Positions 1-7,726 of a stretch of 14,686 nt of DNA are shown piece by piece. The DNA is from an uncultured Paenibacillaceae bacterium. Its GTDB lineage: Bacteria; Bacillota; Bacilli; Paenibacillales; CALAME01. The notes below the pieces were generated by a model. It saw only the letters and a program-made list of their open reading frames with translations, had not been told where the DNA came from and ran no database searches. Positions within the stretch are counted from its first letter, which is position 1, and the number at the start of each line of letters is the position of its first letter. Made by a program: the position numbers and the translations under genes. The stretch spans positions 1-14,686 of the forward strand of contig CALKAN010000083.1 in NCBI GenBank assembly GCA_937983035.1. Reading direction: 5' to 3'.

Positions 1-226
1 CGGAAGCTTCAGCATCCTCTTCCGGCGCATTCGGAGATTCCTCTTCCTGCTGCGCGTTCTCTGCCGCATCGTTCGTTTCTGCATCAGCAGATTCCGCTTG
101 TTCAGAAGTTTCTTGTTTCAATTCTTCCTGTTCGTCTGTCAACGCTTCATTTTCGTTTTTCTGTTCTTCTGCTTGTGCTTGTGAAGTATCTTGAAGGTCA
201 TTTATCGGATCTGAACCTTGATGCAC
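1..226 (-). CDS. grpE: GrpE nucleotide exchange factor, N-terminal part (cut by window edge)
   Basis: GrpE is the cytoplasmic nucleotide exchange factor of DnaK. Only about 75 N-terminal codons are present. The GTG start at 226-224 is set by a perfect AGGAGG eight bases upstream. The visible part is very rich in Glu, Gln and Asp with no aromatic residues, as expected for the disordered acidic leader of GrpE; the conserved coiled coil and beta domain lie outside the window. The call therefore rests mainly on position: it follows hrcA by 37 bases on the same strand, as in the hrcA-grpE-dnaK-dnaJ operon of Bacillota. It should be controlled by the CIRCE operator upstream of hrcA. Confidence 0.85.
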   Translation of the reverse strand, partial: MHQGSDPINDLQDTSQAQAEEQKNENEALTDEQEELKQETSEQAESADAETNDAAENAQQEEESPNAPEEDAEAS

Positions 227-263
227 TTCGTTCACCTCCTTAACAAATTGAACCAACTGGCGT

Positions 264-1289
264 TTATTTATACCAACGAGAAAAAATTAATGCCAAATCT
301 TTGGATAAATAATCCATTAAATCCAATACTTTACCATATTCCATTCGAGTCGGGCCTATGATTCCGATTGTGCCGAGCGATTGCCCTTCGATCGAATATG
401 TGACGGTGATCAAGCTGCATTGACTCATTTCTTCCAAGACGTTCTCCCGGCCGATTCGAATTTGCAGCCCTTCTTCTTGCGACGCAAACACTTTTGCGAT
501 CGTTTTTGTCTCTTCAAATAAATCGAACAGCACTTTCGCTTTTTCTACATCTTGAAATTCCGGCTGAGCCAACATGTTTGCAGCACCGGATATATAAAGT
601 TTGTCCTCGTGCTCTTTGTTGATCACTTGCTCCAACAAATTGATCAATTCTTGATATTGCTTGACATGCCTGCTGAGTTCATTGTCAATTTCATTGTACA
701 GAGTGGAACGGAAGTGCATCAAAGGAACACCGACCAGCTTGGCGTTTAGAAAATTCACAAAACGCTCAATCTCATTCATCGGTATATTTTTCGGAATGGA
801 GACCGTCCTATTCTCAACATGCCCTGTATTTGTGACGATTATGGCGACTGCAGTTTCATCATTTAACGGCACAAGCTGCAGATGCTTCAATGTCGCATTA
901 TAAATTTCGGGCTCCAAAACGAATGACGTGTATCTCGTCAAATCAGACAATATATTCGCAACTTGCTGCACGATTTCTTCTGTTTCATAAATCTTTTTCG
1001 CGAAAAAATTTTTTACTTTCCTTAGAACATCTTGATTCAGCCGCCCAGGACGTATCAAATGATCAACAAAATAACGGTATCCTTTATGAGAAGGGATCCG
1101 TCCTGCAGAAGTGTGCGGCTGTTCCAAGTAGCCCATTTCTTCAAGATCAGACATTTCGTTGCGAATCGTGGCAGGAGAATATTTCATTTCCGGCCTTTTC
1201 GAAATGCTCCTTGAACCTACCGGCTCCGCCGAAAGAATGTAATCATTCACGATTGCATTTAAAATTAGTCTTTGTCTTTCCGTCAGCAT
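264..1289 (-). CDS. hrcA: HrcA heat-inducible transcription repressor
   Basis: HrcA represses class I heat-shock genes by binding CIRCE, and its activity depends on the GroE chaperonin. The 341-residue length is normal for the family. The N-terminal 75 residues form the winged-helix region: MLTERQRLILNAIV, then an EPVGSRSI stretch, then YSPATIRNEMSDLE and the signature HTSAGRIPS-KGYRYFVD. The rest matches the GAF-like and dimerisation part. The ATG start has GGAGG nine bases upstream, and the gene ends in TAA. It is first in the heat-shock operon and lies just after a promoter overlapped by CIRCE, so autorepression is expected. Confidence 0.97.
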   Translation of the reverse strand: MLTERQRLILNAIVNDYILSAEPVGSRSISKRPEMKYSPATIRNEMSDLEEMGYLEQPHTSAGRIPSHKGYRYFVDHLIRPGRLNQDVLRKVKNFFAKKIYETEEIVQQVANILSDLTRYTSFVLEPEIYNATLKHLQLVPLNDETAVAIIVTNTGHVENRTVSIPKNIPMNEIERFVNFLNAKLVGVPLMHFRSTLYNEIDNELSRHVKQYQELINLLEQVINKEHEDKLYISGAANMLAQPEFQDVEKAKVLFDLFEETKTIAKVFASQEEGLQIRIGRENVLEEMSQCSLITVTYSIEGQSLGTIGIIGPTRMEYGKVLDLMDYLSKDLALIFSRWYK

Positions 1290-1370
1290 GATTACACCTC
1301 CAGTATGGAAGCTGGACCGTCCCCGTCCTGCCGTTCATCAAGCGGGCATGGGTATCATCAGCATCTTTGA

Positions 1371-1397
1371 TTAGCACTCTCGAATGATGAGTGCTAG
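1371..1397. promoter_or_regulatory. CIRCE operator (HrcA binding site)
   Basis: On the plus strand TTAGCACTC at 1371-1379, a 9-base spacer, and GAGTGCTAG at 1389-1397. This is the CIRCE inverted repeat with one mismatch to the consensus (final A to G). It lies between the -10 box and hrcA, about where transcription would start, so it can repress both transcription and its own regulator. Confidence 0.96.
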
Positions 1398-1401
1398 ATC
1401 A

Positions 1402-1430
1402 AAAATACCAAATCCGCAAAGGAGTGTCAA
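1402..1430 (-). promoter_or_regulatory. Sigma-A-type promoter of hrcA-grpE operon
   Basis: On the minus strand TTGACA (1430-1425), a 17-base spacer, and TATTTT (1407-1402). It lies immediately after the stop codon of the upstream acetyltransferase gene and directly before CIRCE, so the heat-shock operon has its own start in addition to any read-through from the lepA operon. Confidence 0.75.
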
Positions 1431-1432
1431 GT

Positions 1433-1891
1433 TTAATCAAGCCTTTTCAAGACGGCAATTTCATCGCAGCAATTCTGTTTTGGACAATATATGCAGTCTC
1501 GCCAAACTTTTTCCGGAAAAATTTCTTTCGGCACGATTTCAAATCCGAGTTTAACAAAAAAACCTGCTTCATAAGTTAATGCCATAATTTTTGGAATGTT
1601 CAGCTGCCGAGCTTCCTCTGTCAGCATTTCAACCAGTCTTCGGCCGATGCCTTTCCCTTGATGCGCATCCGATACGCCAAGCGAACGAATTTCGACGAGA
1701 TCTTCTCCGAGCCGGCACAAAGAGCCGCATCCAATCATCTCTCCATCGATTTCGGCTACGGTGAAGTGTTCGATATCTCGAGTCAGCATCTCTTTAGAGC
1801 GAGGAAGCATGATCCCTTGCTTAGCATAACCGTTAATGAATGCATATAACGAATCGACATCTTCTGCACTGGCCTTGCGATAATTTACCAT
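1433..1891 (-). CDS. GNAT-family N-acetyltransferase (ArgA-like)
   Basis: A 152-residue single-domain GNAT enzyme, which would transfer the acetyl group of acetyl-CoA to an amine. The acetyl-CoA loop is clear: SLGVSDAHQGKGIGRRLV at about residues 70-87 with the Q-x-x-G-x-G core (78-83). The C-terminus has a Cys cluster (C133, C136, C141, C142) after FPEKVWRDC; by memory this tail resembles ArgA-like acetyltransferases of the N-acetylglutamate synthase type, but the substrate cannot be read from sequence. An upstream in-frame ATG at 1912 overlaps the hemW stop as ATGA, but the intervening codons are themselves the AGGAGG ribosome-binding site, so the ATG at 1891 is preferred. It is last in the lepA-uppP-hemW operon. 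Confidence 0.85.
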   Translation of the reverse strand: MVNYRKASAEDVDSLYAFINGYAKQGIMLPRSKEMLTRDIEHFTVAEIDGEMIGCGSLCRLGEDLVEIRSLGVSDAHQGKGIGRRLVEMLTEEARQLNIPKIMALTYEAGFFVKLGFEIVPKEIFPEKVWRDCIYCPKQNCCDEIAVLKRLD

Positions 1892-1908
1892 CACCCTTCC
1901 TCCTCTCC

Positions 1909-3066
1909 TCATGATGCTTCGCCAATAAATTGCGCAAACACTTCGTTGCCGAACAACAAGCCGTTTTCCGTCAGCTTGAAGCCCGCTTCCGTCTCTGTCA
2001 AAAGCCCTTTTTGCACAAGATCCTCGATCACGGCGCCAAACACATCGTCCAGTTCAAGGCCAAATTGATCTTTGAAATCGGCTTTCGCCACACCGTCCAA
2101 AAGCCTTAAGCCGACCATCATAAAATCCTCCATCGCCTCTTCTTTCGCTACGCCGTGCACTTCCTTGCGAGGGAGCACGCCGCTGTTGACGCGGTCAATA
2201 TAAGCCTGAACGCCTTTGTAATTCATGTGTCTGACAGATTGAACATATCCGTGCGCGCCTGCGCCGATGCCGAGATACGGTTCATTTTTCCAGTAGGTTA
2301 TATTGTGCCTGCCTTCGAAACCCGGCTTGGCGAAATTGCTGATTTCATACTGCTTATATCCTGCTTCCAGCAATCGCTGCCGAATCAATTGATACATGGC
2401 GAATTCTTCATCTTCGCTTGGCAGCGGCAATTGATTTTTTTTGTACAACGCATGAAACACCGTGTTTTCTTCTATTTTTAATCCATATATAGAATAGTGA
2501 GGCAGATTCAGCCGCAGAGCTTGATCCAAGCTTTCTTCCATCATCTTCATCGTCTGCCGCGGCAAGCCGTACATTAAGTCGATGGAAATATTGTTGAAAC
2601 CGGCAGCACGGGCTTGACGGATGCTTTCATGCACATCACTCACATCATGCATGCGGCCGATCGATTGCAGCAAATGATCTTGAAATGACTGCACTCCGAA
2701 ACTAATTCGGTTGACTCCGCCTTCTTTCATCACTTCCAGCTTCTCCGGGTCAACCGTGCCGGGATTCGCTTCCATCGTAAACTCAAAACCGTCCCCGCTG
2801 AAACCGAACGCTTCGCGAATGCCGTCCAAAAGCCGCTTCATCTGTCCGGCATCCAGAATCGTCGGCGTGCCGCCGCCGACAAATACGGTTTTCATCGTTC
2901 GGTCCGGCAAACTTTCTGCTGTCATCAGCATCTCCTTGATCAGCGCATCCAAATAGTCATCCATCGGCTGCCCTTCAGCAGCATACGTATTGAAATCACA
3001 ATAGTGACATTTTTTCGCGCAGAAAGGAATGTGGATATAAACCGATGCCGGCGTCATCCTCTTCAT
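1909..3066 (-). CDS. hemW: HemW, radical SAM heme chaperone (formerly annotated as HemN-like coproporphyrinogen oxidase)
   Basis: A 385-residue radical SAM protein. The cluster motif C-A-K-K-C-H-Y-C-D-F near residues 16-25 gives CxxxCxxC with Phe where true HemN has a fourth Cys, which is the mark of HemW. GGGTPT, VNRISFGVQSF and DLMYGLPRQT follow in the usual order. HemW binds heme and is thought to insert it into target proteins, so oxygen-independent coproporphyrinogen oxidase activity should not be assumed. An AAGGAG lies upstream of the ATG at 3066; a second ATG three codons in is also possible. It is 42 bases after uppP in the same operon. In B. subtilis it directly follows lepA; here uppP lies between. 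Confidence 0.94.
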   Translation of the reverse strand: MKRMTPASVYIHIPFCAKKCHYCDFNTYAAEGQPMDDYLDALIKEMLMTAESLPDRTMKTVFVGGGTPTILDAGQMKRLLDGIREAFGFSGDGFEFTMEANPGTVDPEKLEVMKEGGVNRISFGVQSFQDHLLQSIGRMHDVSDVHESIRQARAAGFNNISIDLMYGLPRQTMKMMEESLDQALRLNLPHYSIYGLKIEENTVFHALYKKNQLPLPSEDEEFAMYQLIRQRLLEAGYKQYEISNFAKPGFEGRHNITYWKNEPYLGIGAGAHGYVQSVRHMNYKGVQAYIDRVNSGVLPRKEVHGVAKEEAMEDFMMVGLRLLDGVAKADFKDQFGLELDDVFGAVIEDLVQKGLLTETEAGFKLTENGLLFGNEVFAQFIGEAS

Positions 3067-3108
3067 GCTTTCCTTAAACTCCTTTCAGCTTCATGTCATT
3101 CCTTCCGG

Positions 3109-3924
3109 CTACAAAAATGCAACGGCCAGCGCGCCGACCGCAAAACAGTAATAAGCAAACCAGGCGAGCTTGCCGTGCCGCATCACATTCATAAACCAGC
3201 GCAACGCAAAATAAGATGCGGCAAATGCAGTGATGAAAGCGAGCAAGTAAGGCAGCCACAACTCGCGAATAGACGGATCGTTTGCCATGTCGCCTGCAGA
3301 AAGAATCATCGCTCCGGCACTGACTGGAATATATAATAGAAAAGAAAAACGCAGCGCAGTTTCCTGCTTCATTCCGCGGGCAAGCGAAGCAACGATCGTT
3401 GCGCCCGAACGGCTGATGCCCGGAAGAAGCGCGATGGACTGCGCTAGTCCGACGATCAGGGCGTCTTTCCAATTTAGATCTTGGTCATTTTTCCGGCCTC
3501 TTAAATTTTTAATGAGCCAAAGCGCAATGCCGGTGATAAACAGCGCGATGCCGATGATCTTGACATTTCCCTTGGACCATTCGGCAATCACATCTTCGAA
3601 CGCAAGTCCAATGACTGCAGCCGGAATCGTAGCCAGAACCAAATACATCACAAACATAAAGTCGCTGCGCTTATCTTTGTCGCGGCTTGCAGCATAAGAG
3701 ATCGTGTTGCTCGCCAGACGCGCCAAGTCTTTGCGGTATATGATCAAAACGGCAAGCAACGAAGCGAAGTTCACAAACACTTCAAAGCTTAAGCCTTCAA
3801 TCTCCAGACCGAGCCAAGTTTGCGCCATGACCAAATGTCCGCTGGACGAGATCGGTATCGGCTCCGTGAAACCTTGTATGAATCCGAGGATGATATATTT
3901 CAGCGTCTCCCATATCATTTCCAT
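3109..3924 (-). CDS. uppP: Undecaprenyl-diphosphate phosphatase (UppP/BacA family)
   Basis: An integral membrane phosphatase that regenerates undecaprenyl phosphate, the lipid carrier of peptidoglycan and other wall polymers; members can give bacitracin resistance. Both signature motifs are visible: QGFTEPIPISSSGHL near the N-terminus (the (E/Q)xxxE motif and catalytic His) and PGISRSGAT about two-thirds along. Several hydrophobic segments fill the rest. The EPIP-SSSGH form differs from the commoner EFLP-SSTGH form. The longest frame opens with TTG at 3954, but the ATG at 3924 has a GGGGGA eight bases upstream and starts directly before the first helix, giving 271 residues. It is placed between lepA and hemW, 48 bases after lepA, with no promoter seen, so it is probably cotranscribed. 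Confidence 0.93.
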   Translation of the reverse strand: MEMIWETLKYIILGFIQGFTEPIPISSSGHLVMAQTWLGLEIEGLSFEVFVNFASLLAVLIIYRKDLARLASNTISYAASRDKDKRSDFMFVMYLVLATIPAAVIGLAFEDVIAEWSKGNVKIIGIALFITGIALWLIKNLRGRKNDQDLNWKDALIVGLAQSIALLPGISRSGATIVASLARGMKQETALRFSFLLYIPVSAGAMILSAGDMANDPSIRELWLPYLLAFITAFAASYFALRWFMNVMRHGKLAWFAYYCFAVGALAVAFL

Positions 3925-3972
3925 CGATTTTTCCCCCATAAGATCAGGATGCAAGCAGGAACATGAAACCCG

Positions 3973-5787
3973 TTAAGATTCATCCACCTGCAAAACGGCC
4001 ATAAATGCTTCTTGCGGCACTTCAACCGAACCGACTTGCTTCATTCGCTTCTTTCCTTCTTTTTGCTTCTCAAGCAATTTCCGTTTCCGAGAAATATCTC
4101 CGCCGTAACATTTGGACAATACATTTTTGCGCATCGCTTTGACGGTCTCTCTGGCAATAATTTTGTTCCCGATTGCTGCTTGGATGGGAACTTCAAACAT
4201 TTGACGCGGAATCAGCTCGCGCAATTTGCTGCAAATCGCCTTCCCGCGATAATAAGCTTTGTCGCGATGCACGATAAAAGAAAGGGCGTCCACTTGTTCT
4301 CCGTTCAATAAAATGTCCATCTTGACGAGTTTCGTTTCCTTGTATTCCGACATCTCGTAGTCGAAAGACGCATATCCTTTCGTGCCTGATTTCAACTGGT
4401 CAAAGAAATCATACACGATCTCGGACAGAGGCATTTCGTAAATCACATTCACCCGATTCACGTCCAAATATTCCATCGTCACGAATTCGCCGCGCCTGTT
4501 TTGACACAATTCCATGACAGCCCCCACATAATCGTTCGGGACAATAATCGAAGCTCGTACAAACGGCTCTTTAATATGATCGATCTCTCCCGGTTCAGGC
4601 ATGTTTGAAGGGTTCTCGATATCCAGAACTTCTCCGTTTGTCTTCGTGACCCGGTAAACAACGCTTGGCGCCGTCGTAATCAGCGGAATGTTAAATTCCC
4701 GCTCGATCCGCTCTTGAATAATTTCCATGTGAAGCAAGCCTAGGAAACCGCAGCGGAATCCGAATCCGAGCGCAGTAGAGCTTTCTGCTTCATATCGCAG
4801 CGACGCATCGTTCAGCTCGAGCTTTTCCAGCGCTTCTCTCAAATCTTCATAATCCGATGAATCAATCGGATAAAAGCCGCAATATACCATCGGATTGATC
4901 TTTCTGTACCCCGGCAGCGGCGCGGCTGTTTCTCGTCCGACTTCGGTAATCGTATCCCCAACTTGCGTATCTTTCACGTTCTTAATGCCCGCGACGATAA
5001 AACCGACGTCGCCGATGTTCAACTGATCAACGACGGTCATTCCCGGGTTAAAGACGCCCACTTCTATGACTTCAAACGTTTTCTGCGTATTCATCATTTT
5101 AATGCGCGTTCCGGCTTTGACCGAGCCATTCACGATTCTCACATAGACGATCACGCCGCGGTACGGATCATAATGAGAATCAAAAATGAGCGCCTGCAGC
5201 GGCTCATCAGCGCTTCCTTGCGGCGGAGGAATCATTTGCACGACCTGTTCTAAAATTTCCTTAATCCCAATGCCTTCCTTTGCCGATGCTAAGACCGCAT
5301 CGCTTGCGTCCAGTCCGATCACGTCTTCAATTTCTTGTTTAATCCGTTCCGGGTCGGCATTCGGCAAGTCAATCTTGTTAATGACAGGCAAAATTTCCAA
5401 ATCGTTTTCCAGCGCCAAGTATACGTTCGCCAGCGTCTGCGCTTCAATCCCTTGCGCGGCATCTACGACGAGCAACGCGCCTTCGCACGCAGCCAGGCTG
5501 CGCGAAACTTCATATGTGAAATCCACGTGACCAGGCGTGTCGATTAAATTCAATATATACTCATTGCCGTCGTCCGCTTTGTAATTCAATCGAACAGCCT
5601 GCAGCTTGATCGTTATGCCTCTTTCGCGTTCCAATTCCATATTGTCCAGCACTTGATCCTTCATCTCGCGCGTAGAAAGCGCGCCGGTATACTCGAGGAT
5701 GCGATCTGCCAGCGTAGATTTTCCATGATCAATATGTGCAATAATGCAAAAATTCCGAATATACGTTTGACGTTCGTGGATGTCCAT
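3973..5787 (-). CDS. lepA: Elongation factor 4 (LepA), translational GTPase
   Basis: A 604-residue ribosome-binding GTPase of the EF-G superfamily, acting in translation and linked to 30S assembly or stalled ribosomes. GTPase motifs are complete: G1 AHIDHGKST (17-25), G2 RGITIK, G3 DTPGHVDF, G4 NKIDLP, G5 SAKEGIG. The LepA-specific C-terminal domain follows, with GYASFDYE and the basic tail DISRKRKLLEKQKEGKKRMK. Length is normal for the family. It starts at ATG with GGGGGA upstream and ends in TAA. It is the first gene of lepA-uppP-hemW-GNAT, with its own promoter. Confidence 0.98.
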   Translation of the reverse strand: MDIHERQTYIRNFCIIAHIDHGKSTLADRILEYTGALSTREMKDQVLDNMELERERGITIKLQAVRLNYKADDGNEYILNLIDTPGHVDFTYEVSRSLAACEGALLVVDAAQGIEAQTLANVYLALENDLEILPVINKIDLPNADPERIKQEIEDVIGLDASDAVLASAKEGIGIKEILEQVVQMIPPPQGSADEPLQALIFDSHYDPYRGVIVYVRIVNGSVKAGTRIKMMNTQKTFEVIEVGVFNPGMTVVDQLNIGDVGFIVAGIKNVKDTQVGDTITEVGRETAAPLPGYRKINPMVYCGFYPIDSSDYEDLREALEKLELNDASLRYEAESSTALGFGFRCGFLGLLHMEIIQERIEREFNIPLITTAPSVVYRVTKTNGEVLDIENPSNMPEPGEIDHIKEPFVRASIIVPNDYVGAVMELCQNRRGEFVTMEYLDVNRVNVIYEMPLSEIVYDFFDQLKSGTKGYASFDYEMSEYKETKLVKMDILLNGEQVDALSFIVHRDKAYYRGKAICSKLRELIPRQMFEVPIQAAIGNKIIARETVKAMRKNVLSKCYGGDISRKRKLLEKQKEGKKRMKQVGSVEVPQEAFMAVLQVDES

Positions 5788-5836
5788 GCCATCGTCCCCC
5801 GTGTTCCATATATCAATTCGTAATTAAATACAACTC

Positions 5837-5865
5837 ATTATACCAATAGAATGTCCAAGCTTCAA
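5837..5865 (-). promoter_or_regulatory. Sigma-A-type promoter of lepA operon
   Basis: On the minus strand TTGAAG (5865-5860), a 17-base spacer, and a perfect TATAAT (5842-5837), about 50 bases before the lepA ATG. It separates vegetative lepA expression from the sporulation genes spoIIP and yqxA upstream. Confidence 0.78.
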
Positions 5866-5969
5866 TATGTCTGAAGCACTGCAGGTTTGCGGGTGCCGTC
5901 GATCCCGCGCGAAACAGAGGCCGACCCTGATGGACTTCTAAGTCATGCGTCGGGGGACAGATCGATGGA

Positions 5970-6347
5970 TTATTGGAAAACGCGGTCAAAAATGGACAAG
6001 ATCATCTCAACCAGCTTATGGGCAGCTTTCTGCAAGAAAGTGCCTGCTCCGGAAGCCAATCGATGCAGCGTTCCGCCCCCAGCCGCATCGCCTTGCACGT
6101 CCGCCGGAGAAGCTTGTCCCCGTTGACTGATGCGGGCAGGGTCATTTTCTACAATCGGCTCAATGTAGCCTGCCCTTGGCGGGGCATTCAGCCCCGCTTC
6201 CACTTCTTCGATTTCATCCGCTTGAATGGCAGACGGATTCGAACCGTATATTTGCTCGACGCCTTTGCTTGCCAATTCGACGCCGTAAAATACTCCTATT
6301 CCTAACAATACCGCAGCGACGGTTAATCGAACAAAAAACGTCCTCAT
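5970..6347 (-). CDS. yqxA: YqxA-like protein (DUF3679 type), membrane-anchored
   Basis: A 125-residue protein with one N-terminal membrane segment (about residues 5-26, preceded by MRTFFVR), then a Pro/Ala/Gly-rich low-complexity middle (about 45-95) and an amphipathic C-terminal helix. No catalytic motif is seen. The assignment is mainly from position: in Bacillus yqxA lies between spoIIP and lepA. The short GVELASKGVEQ after the membrane segment also recalls the family. The ATG overlaps the spoIIP stop as ATGA, suggesting translational coupling and sporulation-time expression. Its function is unknown. The 180 bases between it and lepA hold only the lepA promoter; I see no terminator there. 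Confidence 0.6.
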   Translation of the reverse strand: MRTFFVRLTVAAVLLGIGVFYGVELASKGVEQIYGSNPSAIQADEIEEVEAGLNAPPRAGYIEPIVENDPARISQRGQASPADVQGDAAGGGTLHRLASGAGTFLQKAAHKLVEMILSIFDRVFQ

Positions 6348-6895
6348 GTTCGATCCGCTCCATTCTCAGCAATGCTTAAGGGAGCATCCGCCTCTTGAGC
6401 ATCCCAGAAAATTTCCGCAATCACATCTGCCAACACATCGATGGTCCGGTAAGATTCCTCGAGCGTATTTTCCGGACCGCCCACTTCAATTAAGATGCTG
6501 TTCGGCGATACCGATTGGTTATACTCCCCATGTCCGCTTTGATGATTTTTTCCCCAAATGCCGCGGGAAATTCCCGGAAATTGCTCTTCCAGCCGTTCGT
6601 GAATTTTCGCGGCAAAAGCTTCGTTCTGCTTCCAATTCGGATTGCGGTGACCGATGACAAAATATACTTGCGCGTAGCTGACGCCGTTTATTTCTACAGT
6701 GCTGCGGTCTCTGCCAAGCGCATCGCGGTGAATATCAAAGAAATATTCCAGTTCAGGATTTGATGCGATCGCTTCCTGCACTTCTTCCAGCGAATATTTA
6801 TATGAAAAATTCCAATTGTAATCTTTCACTTCCGTCGGATAATCTTTATCCGAATGCACCGCGCCTATGCCGTGCTCTTCTAATTTCTGAGCCAT
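6344..6895 (-). CDS. spoIIP: SpoIIP C-terminal fragment (amidase domain, second part)
   Basis: An open frame of 183 codons, starting from an ATG 12 codons after the second TAA. It carries YFFDIHRDAL (fragment residues 51-60), the SYAQVYFVIGHRNPNW strand and SILIEVGGPENTLEESYRT, all typical of the SpoIIP catalytic domain. A weak GGAAAG a few bases before the ATG could allow reinitiation, but the fragment lacks the membrane anchor and the HSHNRES region. It shares the ATGA overlap with the yqxA-like gene. Confidence 0.65.
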   Translation of the reverse strand: MAQKLEEHGIGAVHSDKDYPTEVKDYNWNFSYKYSLEEVQEAIASNPELEYFFDIHRDALGRDRSTVEINGVSYAQVYFVIGHRNPNWKQNEAFAAKIHERLEEQFPGISRGIWGKNHQSGHGEYNQSVSPNSILIEVGGPENTLEESYRTIDVLADVIAEIFWDAQEADAPLSIAENGADRT

Positions 6896-6955
6896 TCTCT
6901 TTCCAAGCAGCGTAATATTGATCTCATCATGTTACGCTTCATGGAATTCTCTTCC

Positions 6956-7597
6956 TTAAATATTTAATTCTGGCAGCCATGATTCACGATTGTGAGAATG
7001 ATAAATGAAAGCTTTCACGCCGCTTGTTTTTCGGGGAATGCCGGGCGTCTCCGACGAATCGTCCGCTGCTTCTTGCTGCTGCGGTTCCGGCGCATCCGGT
7101 TCCTGCCCAAGCGGCAGCGGCGCCGCATCATTTGCCGGTTCATCCGCTTCTTCATGCGGACCTGAATTTGAAGCTGACGGCTGCAATGCTTCTTTGGGAG
7201 GCGCATATTCCACCGGAGAGGTCATGTCTTTCATGCCTGAAGGGGAGCGGAGCAGCACCGTCTGCTCATTGCCCATGCCCGGAACTTCCAGAGCCAGGAT
7301 GCTTGCAGGATCGGCAGGATTAATATTCGTTATATATCGGAACAGGAAAGGCATCACTTGCTCTTTGGCAAACGCACCAGCTTCTTCGTCTTTGCTCAGC
7401 ATCGGAACTTCCATCGCCATCATATTGACAAACAACTGGCTGGAAACAGAAGCGGCCAGCCCTTTCATCGATTGATAAGGCGAAACAGCTGTTTTGGATA
7501 AGTATAAACTCCCCGTGCTAATGATCATGAAAATGACAAATGTCAGCAAAGAAAGCGCAATGTACATTTTGGCAAAAGACATGTTTTTGTTATTCAT
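6956..7597 (-). CDS. spoIIP: SpoIIP N-terminal fragment (membrane anchor, linker and start of catalytic domain)
   Basis: 213 residues ending at the first TAA. Residues about 11-32 form a single membrane segment. A folded region follows (to about 125), then a Pro/Glu/Ala/Gln-rich linker (about 130-190), then the first catalytic motif IYHSHNRESWLPEL directly before the stop. A longer frame opens 39 bases upstream but lacks a ribosome-binding site; AGGAGG followed by ATG at 7597 decides the start. Confidence 0.7.
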   Translation of the reverse strand: MNNKNMSFAKMYIALSLLTFVIFMIISTGSLYLSKTAVSPYQSMKGLAASVSSQLFVNMMAMEVPMLSKDEEAGAFAKEQVMPFLFRYITNINPADPASILALEVPGMGNEQTVLLRSPSGMKDMTSPVEYAPPKEALQPSASNSGPHEEADEPANDAAPLPLGQEPDAPEPQQQEAADDSSETPGIPRKTSGVKAFIYHSHNRESWLPELNI

Positions 7598-7671
7598 CTT
7601 CGGCTCCTCCTGTTTAAATGTCAGCTTAAATTGCAAGGACGATTGCTCGACTCTTGGAATCTATCTACTAC

Positions 7672-7701
7672 ACTCTATGAGGAGACCGCTTCAGATAGAA
7701 C
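7672..7701 (-). promoter_or_regulatory. Possible sigma-E-type promoter of spoIIP
   Basis: On the minus strand CATAGAGT (7679-7672) fits the sigma-E -10 pattern CATAnAnT. A partial -35 match, GTTCTATC (7701-7694), lies 14 bases upstream. It sits between the gpr terminator and spoIIP, where B. subtilis spoIIP has a sigma-E promoter. The -35 match is weak. Confidence 0.35.
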
Positions 7702-7726
7702 TTTCACCATTCAAAACATTATCGAC

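Larger units (their letters stand above)
6344..7597 (-). pseudogene. spoIIP: Stage II sporulation protein P, interrupted by two in-frame TAA codons
   Basis: SpoIIP is a septal and forespore-membrane peptidoglycan amidase/endopeptidase that works with SpoIID and SpoIIM in engulfment. One frame runs from the ATG at 7597 (AGGAGG eight bases upstream) to the TGA at 6344, 418 codons including the stop, close to the usual family length. The only defects are TAA at codon 214 (6958-6956) and TAA at codon 222 (6934-6932). There is no frameshift: the sequence between and after the stops (GREFHEA, HDEINITLLG) still reads like the family. The stops fall between the first catalytic His region (IYHSHNRES, 198-206) and the later ones (FFDIHRD near 290, ILIEVGG near 371), so neither half has a full active site. 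It may be a recent pseudogene, a sequence error or read-through. Confidence 0.85.

Noticed and set aside
890..1291. Long plus-strand open frame opposite hrcA (133 codons), and similar frames opposite spoIIP and holA
   Set aside because: Antisense shadows of well-supported genes; no ribosome-binding site or recognisable protein.
6932..6958. Reassignment of TAA to a sense codon as the cause of the spoIIP stops
   Set aside because: hrcA, lepA, gpr, rpsT, holA, the anti-sigma gene and the yqxA-like gene all end in TAA at the expected family length, so TAA is a normal stop here.
6900..6958. Programmed +1 then -1 frameshift bypassing both spoIIP stops (the +1 frame is open from TTT AAG)
   Set aside because: The frame across the stops keeps family-like residues in phase, while the +1 frame peptide does not; two compensating shifts would be needed.
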